64,000 bases of DNA from NCBI RefSeq assembly GCF_040149665.1, contig NZ_JBEFLP010000003.1:1-64000 (forward strand). The letters are read 5' to 3'. The notes under the pieces were generated by a model, which was not told where the DNA came from, ran no database searches, and was given only the letters and a program-made list of their open reading frames with translations. Shown here in pieces: positions 59,698 through 64,000 of the stretch. The translations under genes and the position numbers were made by a program. The DNA comes from Sulfitobacter sp. HNIBRBA3233 (GTDB lineage: Bacteria > Pseudomonadota > Alphaproteobacteria > Rhodobacterales > Rhodobacteraceae). How positions within the stretch are numbered: the stretch's first letter is position 1; each line of letters begins with the position of its first letter.

Positions 59698-61235
59698 GCC
59701 GCGTACCCTCTGACAAAGGCAGGCAGGTCCACAGACGCGGCCAACGCACCGTTTTCCACCAGAGCAGCGGCCGCCTCAAGTGAGGGCGCCATGTAGCGGT
59801 CTTCGGCAAGGCTGGGCACGGCCTCGCGCAAGGTTGCCATCGCCACCTGAAGCGGTGCGCTGGTTTGCAGGGGCGCGCGGAATTCGATGCCCTGCGCACC
59901 GCACATCGCCTCCACCCCGAGGATCACGTTCAGGTTCGCGTTCATCCGCAACAGGCGGCGCGCGGCATGGGCTGCCATGCTCACGTGATCTTCCTGGTTG
60001 GCAGAGGTGGGCGTACTGTCGGTGGTGCAGGGGTTCGCCAGATGCTTGTTTTCGCTCATCAATGCGGCAGTCGTCACCTCGGCGATCATCAGGCCGGAGT
60101 TGAGGCCGGGATCAGGCGTCAGGAAGGGCGGCAGATCAAAGCTGAGCGTTGGATCCACCATCAAAGCCACGCGCCGCTGTGCAATCGCGCCAATCTCGGA
60201 AATGGCGACAGCGATCTGATCAGCGGCAAAACCAACGGGCTCCGCGTGGAAATTCCCACCCGAGACGATCAGATCGTCCTCGACCAGAACCAACGGATTG
60301 TCGGTGACAGCGTTGGCCTCAACCTCAAGCGTGCGCGCCGCGAAATGCAGCAGGTCCATCGCGGCGCCCGTCACCTGTGGCTGGCAGCGGATGCAATAAG
60401 GGTCTTGCACGCGGGTGTCGCCGTCCTGGTGGCTTTCGCGGATTTCCGAGCCCTCCATCAGCGCGCGTTGGGCGCGGGCCACAGCGATCTGGCCGGCATG
60501 GCCGCGCAGGGTGTGGATGGCATCCTGCAAAGGCGCGGTGGAGCCCATGATCGCGTCGGTGGACAGCGCACAGGTCAGCACGCTGGTCGCGGCATTACGC
60601 CAGGCGCCCCACAGACCCACCAGCGCGCAAGCGGTCGAGAATTGCGTGCCGTTGATCAGGGCCAGCCCCTCTTTGGGACCCAGAACAATGGGCGTGATCC
60701 CCGCCTTGGCCAGCGCCTCACCGGCCGGCATGCGGGTGCCGTCATAGGTGGCTTCACCCTCTCCGATCATCGCTGCGGCCATATGGGCGAGCGGGGCCAG
60801 ATCGCCGGACGCGCCAACCGACCCCTGGCTGGGAATCACCGGCGTGACGCCGCGCGCAAGCATGTCTTGAAGGATCTCGACTGTGGTCATGGCAACGCCA
60901 GAGGCACCGCGCCCCAGCGACAACAGCTTGAGCACCATCATCAGTCGCGTCGTGGGTTCGTCCAATGGCTCTCCCACACCGCAGCAGTGGGACAGGATCA
61001 GGTTGCGCTGCAGAGTGGCCACGTCTTTTGCCGCGATCTTGACGCTGGCCAGTTTGCCAAACCCAGTGTTGACGCCGTAAACCGCCGCGTCACCGTTGGC
61101 GGCCTTTGTCACCAGTTTCTGCGCAGCGGCGATGCCGGCATGGCAGGCAGGGTCTAGCGCGACAGCATGGCCTTTGGCCCAGATGTCCTGCAACTGGGCC
61201 AGGGTTGCGGCACCCGGCGTAAGCGTGATTGTCAT
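59694..61235 (-). CDS. hutH: Histidine ammonia-lyase
   Basis: HutH removes ammonia from L-histidine to form urocanate. ATG at 61235 ([20 protein letters not shown]) is chosen because it overlaps the hutI stop by four bases; the longer frame reads into hutI. The Ala-Ser-Gly that cyclises to the MIO cofactor is in [49 protein letters not shown] and [17 protein letters not shown] are also typical. 513 residues, normal length. Confidence 0.96.
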   Translation of the reverse strand: MTITLTPGAATLAQLQDIWAKGHAVALDPACHAGIAAAQKLVTKAANGDAAVYGVNTGFGKLASVKIAAKDVATLQRNLILSHCCGVGEPLDEPTTRLMMVLKLLSLGRGASGVAMTTVEILQDMLARGVTPVIPSQGSVGASGDLAPLAHMAAAMIGEGEATYDGTRMPAGEALAKAGITPIVLGPKEGLALINGTQFSTACALVGLWGAWRNAATSVLTCALSTDAIMGSTAPLQDAIHTLRGHAGQIAVARAQRALMEGSEIRESHQDGDTRVQDPYCIRCQPQVTGAAMDLLHFAARTLEVEANAVTDNPLVLVEDDLIVSGGNFHAEPVGFAADQIAVAISEIGAIAQRRVALMVDPTLSFDLPPFLTPDPGLNSGLMIAEVTTAALMSENKHLANPCTTDSTPTSANQEDHVSMAAHAARRLLRMNANLNVILGVEAMCGAQGIEFRAPLQTSAPLQVAMATLREAVPSLAEDRYMAPSLEAAAALVENGALAASVDLPAFVRGYAA

Positions 61236-62425
61236 AGCGATCCCCTGAAGATGCGTTGGTGAAGCGGGTTGAACCCAATGCGGTAGGCAAGTTCTGCCGG
61301 GTGGGTCACGTCCCAGACACACAGATCGGCCTGCGCCCCTGCGGTGATGCGCCCGCGATCGGCCATGCCCAAAGCCGCCGCCGCATGGGCGGTCATACCC
61401 AGCAAGGCCTCAAGCGGTGTCATGCGAAACAGCGTGCAGGCCATGTTCATCGCCAGCAGGGGCGAGGTCAGCGGGGATGAGCCGGGGTTGCAATCGGTGG
61501 CCAGCGCCATCGGCACGCCGTGATTGCGAAAGGACTGGATCGGCGGGCTTTGGGTTTCGCGCAGGGTGTAGAACGCGCCGGGCAGCACGACAGCCACCGT
61601 GCCAGACGCCGCCAGGGCTTGCGCATCCGCATCGGTGGCATATTCCACATGATCCGCGCTGAGCGCGCCGTATTCTGCGGCAAGCTGCGTGCCGCCGATG
61701 TTTGACAACTGCTCGGCATGCAGCTTGACCGGCAGCCCCAATTCCACGGCGACGTCAAAGACGCGGGCGATCTGGCCTGTGTCAAAGGCGATGCCCTCGC
61801 AAAACCCATCCACCGCATCGACCAGCCCTTCGGCATGGGCGGCGCGCAGGGTGGGAATGCAGATCTCGTCGATATAGGCGTCGGGCCTGCCCTTGTATTC
61901 GGGCGGCACAGCATGGGCACCAAGAAAGCTGGTGCGCACTTCGACAGGCCGCGCCTGCGCGATCTGACGGGCCACGCGCAGCATCTTCAACTCGGTGTCC
62001 TGATTCAGACCGTAGCCGGACTTCACCTCGATCAGGGTGATGCCTTCCGCGATCAGAGCGTCCACGAGGGTCAGCGCATCGGCCAAGAGCGCGTCCTCGG
62101 AGGCCGCGCGGGTTGCCGACACGGTGGATACGATCCCGCCGCCTGCGCGGGCCACCTCTTCATAACTGGCTCCGTTCAGGCGCAGCTCAAACTCCGCCGC
62201 CCGGTTGCCACCAAAGACAACATGCGTGTGACAGTCGATCAGCGCGGGCGTGACAAGCCGTCCGCCCAGATCATGCGTTTGCGCGTCGGCATAGGCTGCG
62301 GGACGCTCTGCCGCCCGACCGACCCAGGCAATGCGGGCATTCGCAAGGGCAATCGCGCCGTCTTCGATCAGACCGTAGGTCTGGTTGTCTTTCAGTGTCG
62401 CGATCGTGGCATTCGTCAGGAGCAT
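61232..62425 (-). CDS. hutI: Imidazolonepropionase
   Basis: HutI opens imidazolonepropanoate to N-formimidoyl-L-glutamate, step three. The 397-residue amidohydrolase has [20 protein letters not shown] (metal-binding HxH), [60 protein letters not shown] and [20 protein letters not shown]. It leads the minus-strand hut block; the HutC-like palindrome lies just upstream. Confidence 0.95.
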   Translation of the reverse strand: MLLTNATIATLKDNQTYGLIEDGAIALANARIAWVGRAAERPAAYADAQTHDLGGRLVTPALIDCHTHVVFGGNRAAEFELRLNGASYEEVARAGGGIVSTVSATRAASEDALLADALTLVDALIAEGITLIEVKSGYGLNQDTELKMLRVARQIAQARPVEVRTSFLGAHAVPPEYKGRPDAYIDEICIPTLRAAHAEGLVDAVDGFCEGIAFDTGQIARVFDVAVELGLPVKLHAEQLSNIGGTQLAAEYGALSADHVEYATDADAQALAASGTVAVVLPGAFYTLRETQSPPIQSFRNHGVPMALATDCNPGSSPLTSPLLAMNMACTLFRMTPLEALLGMTAHAAAALGMADRGRITAGAQADLCVWDVTHPAELAYRIGFNPLHQRIFRGSL

Positions 62426-62461
62426 GGCCGACTCACTTGCAAATTACGGTGCTTAATGTCT

Positions 62462-62477
62462 TTATGTGCGTACATAA
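62462..62477. promoter_or_regulatory. HutC-like operator palindrome between hutI and hutF
   Basis: TTATGT-GCGT-ACATAA has 6-bp perfect arms in the 75-bp divergent intergenic space. GntR/HutC regulators bind such TGTA/TACA-rich palindromes and release them on urocanate. The next gene after hutF is a HutC-type regulator. Confidence 0.65.
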
Positions 62478-62500
62478 TAATCTGTCAAGCGGAGTGTGCC

Positions 62501-63871
62501 ATGCAGATGATCTGGGCTGAAACGGCCTTGTTGCCGACCGGCTGGGCGAACAAAGTGCTTGTCGAGATTGACGGGCAGGGCCGGATCGGCGGCGTGCAAC
62601 GCGGGGCCTCTGCGCCGGATCAGGCCACGCAGGTTCCGCTGCTGCTGCCCGCGCCGGTCAACGTGCACAGCCATGCGTTTCAACGCGCCATGGCGGGCCT
62701 GACAGAACGCCGTGGCCCTGATCCAAGCGACAGCTTCTGGACCTGGCGGCAGCTCATGTTCCGCTTTCTGGACCGTCTGACGCCCGAGCATATCGAGACG
62801 ATCACCGCCTTTGTGCAGATGGAAATGCTTGAAGCGGGCTACGGCGCGTCGGTCGAATTCCACTATCTGCATCACCAGCCCGGTGGCGTTGCCTATGACG
62901 ATATCGCGGAAACATCCGCCCGTGTCGTCGCGGCGTCGGATCGCACCGGCATGGGGCTGTGCCTGCTGCCTGTGCACTATCAGTTCGGCGGCTGTGATCA
63001 ACGCGGGCTGAGCGCGGGGCAAATCCGGTTCGGCAATACGTTCGAACAGTTTCAAACGCTTCATGACGCGGCAGCGGCCCACATCAAACAAGCATCCGCC
63101 GACAGCGCCATCGGTGTCGCCCCGCATTCCCTGCGCGCGGTCGGGATCGAGGATCTCAAGGGCTACAACACCGCCTTTCCCGATGGACCCATTCACATGC
63201 ACCTTGCCGAACAACGCGCAGAGGTTGCTGAAGTTGAGGCGCATTGGGGCGCGCGGCCGGTGGCCTGGGCGCTCGATAACATGCAGTTGGATGGGCGCTG
63301 GTGCCTGATCCATTGCACCCAAATGACACCGGACGAGACCATCGCGCTGGCCCGTTCCGGTGCCGTCGCCGGTCTGTGTCCGATCACTGAAAGCAGTCTG
63401 GGGGACGGGATCTTTGACGCGGTGCGCTGGCTGGACAATGGCGGGGCTTTTGCCATCGGGTCAGACAGCAACATCCGCATTTCGCTAAGCGAGGAATTGC
63501 GCACGCTGGATTACTCGCAACGCCTGCGCGACGGCACGCGCGCAGCACTGGCGACGCCGGACAAATCGACCGGTCGGCGAATGTTCGACGGGATGCTGCA
63601 AGGCGGCGCACAGGCCTCTGGCCGAAAGACCGGGCGCATCGAGGCGGGATGCTGGGCCGATATGCTGGCGCTGGATACACTCTCTGAACATATGTGGGGC
63701 AGGCAGCTCGACACCGCGCTGGACGCCTGGATTTTCGCAGGCGACGATCGCCTGGTGACGGATGTTTGGTCCGCTGGCCGCCATATGGTAAAGCACGGCC
63801 GGCATGTGCAGCGCACCAGTATTGTCGCTGCCTATAAACGCACGATTGACGCATTGAGAGACGCCTTGTGA
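62501..63871 (+). CDS. hutF: Formimidoylglutamate deiminase
   Basis: HutF converts N-formimidoyl-glutamate to N-formyl-glutamate and ammonia, so that HutG can finish the route. The 456-residue amidohydrolase shows APVNVHSHAFQRAMAGLTER (HxH), FHYLHHQPGGVAYDD, LLPVHYQFGG, GVAPHSLRAVG, HMHLAEQRAEVAEVEAHWGA and GLCPITESSLGDGIFDAVRW. A second ATG two codons in is an alternative start. Earlier bases in the same frame are antisense to hutI. Its stop overlaps the hutC start. Confidence 0.94.
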   Translation: MQMIWAETALLPTGWANKVLVEIDGQGRIGGVQRGASAPDQATQVPLLLPAPVNVHSHAFQRAMAGLTERRGPDPSDSFWTWRQLMFRFLDRLTPEHIETITAFVQMEMLEAGYGASVEFHYLHHQPGGVAYDDIAETSARVVAASDRTGMGLCLLPVHYQFGGCDQRGLSAGQIRFGNTFEQFQTLHDAAAAHIKQASADSAIGVAPHSLRAVGIEDLKGYNTAFPDGPIHMHLAEQRAEVAEVEAHWGARPVAWALDNMQLDGRWCLIHCTQMTPDETIALARSGAVAGLCPITESSLGDGIFDAVRWLDNGGAFAIGSDSNIRISLSEELRTLDYSQRLRDGTRAALATPDKSTGRRMFDGMLQGGAQASGRKTGRIEAGCWADMLALDTLSEHMWGRQLDTALDAWIFAGDDRLVTDVWSAGRHMVKHGRHVQRTSIVAAYKRTIDALRDAL

Positions 63872-64000
63872 ACTCGCCCACGTTTCGGAACTGGCAAAGC
63901 GTGCAGGACGAAGTCCTGCGCCGCATTCATACCCGCGAATGGCCGCCCGGCGCCCTGATCCCCAACGAAGCCGATCTGGCGATCGAGTTTGGCTGCGCCC
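63868..64000 (+). CDS. hutC: HutC-type GntR transcriptional regulator, N-terminal part (runs off the window)
   Basis: A GTG start inside the hutF stop (GTGA) opens a frame giving NSPTFRNWQSVQDEVLRRIH, TREWPPGALIPNEADLAIEF. This is the start of a GntR winged helix ('IxxGxWxPGxLIPxExxLAxEFGxxR'). Position after hutF and the palindrome upstream of hutF identify it as the likely urocanate-responsive repressor of the hut genes. The rest is outside the window. Confidence 0.85.
   Translation, partial: MNSPTFRNWQSVQDEVLRRIHTREWPPGALIPNEADLAIEFGCA

Noticed and set aside
59865..61157. A 430-codon plus-strand frame opposite hutH
   Set aside because: hutH with its MIO tripeptide is certain on the minus strand. 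The antisense frame has no conserved motif.
61718..62500. A 261-codon upstream extension of hutF
   Set aside because: It is antisense to hutI and would remove the divergent promoter with its palindrome. HutF homologues start at the ATG near 62501.

Overview
The window looks like part of a large plasmid, or a chromosome-integrated plasmid region, of a marine alphaproteobacterium of the Rhodobacterales (Roseobacter group). The evidence is a complete repABC replication/partition operon with parS palindromes and a counter-transcribed RNA, a VirD2/VirD4-type mobilization block, DUF736/DUF2493/DUF3768/ArdC plasmid genes, high-GC codon use, and many degenerate insertion sequences. No rRNA, tRNA or CRISPR array was seen.

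Layout. 1-2.5 kb: the 3' end of a LysR-type regulator, then an insertion-sequence graveyard: an IS3-family C-terminal scrap, a nearly full-length but dead IS3 element with 27-bp terminal inverted repeats, and the 5' end of an IS6-family transposase cut at the IS3 border. 2.5-16.9 kb: a type II secretion system in two divergent blocks, gspD-C-I-H-G (minus) and gspL-M-E-F (plus), followed by gspN (minus), a Tat-type lipoprotein of the periplasmic-binding-protein class, gspJ-K, a small lipoprotein, an exported DUF4331 protein and a single-domain prepilin peptidase. 16.9-18.0 kb: two truncated transposases fused at one junction. 18.1-25.3 kb: VirD4-like coupling protein, VirD2-like relaxase, a MobC-like accessory protein, a palindrome-rich non-coding stretch, and small plasmid genes including an inverted, decayed paralogue pair.

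25.9-31.1 kb is a defence island. A type III CBASS operon (TRIP13-like Cap6, an unassigned 156-aa protein, HORMA Cap7, CD-NTase, NucC nuclease) is divergent from a single-chain HTH-ImmA/IrrE metallopeptidase regulator plus a PIN-domain protein. The shared intergenic region carries four TGTAAAC-type elements. 31.3-43.9 kb: a minus-strand plasmid accessory block (tandem DUF736, 1420-aa strawberry-notch methyltransferase/helicase, PrlF-YhaV toxin-antitoxin, ParB-like protein, DUF3768, ArdC antirestriction protein) separated by hairpins. 44.2-49.4 kb: Fic protein with a duplicated operator-like repeat, then repC, ctRNA, repB, repA and three parS-like sites. 49.9-52.7 kb: VapBC-type pair, serine recombinase and a winged-helix protein.

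52.7-64 kb is catabolic. Truncated lysR and kynU fragments meet at a chimeric junction. Next come creatinase, a GlxA/AraC-type regulator, a Rieske oxygenase and a complete five-enzyme histidine utilization pathway (hutU, hutG, hutH, hutI on minus; hutF and the start of hutC on plus), with a HutC-like palindrome between hutI and hutF. Together these would feed creatine and histidine nitrogen and carbon into central metabolism. The Rieske gene directly behind hutU suggests that a modified (for example methylated) histidine may also enter the route; this is a hypothesis.
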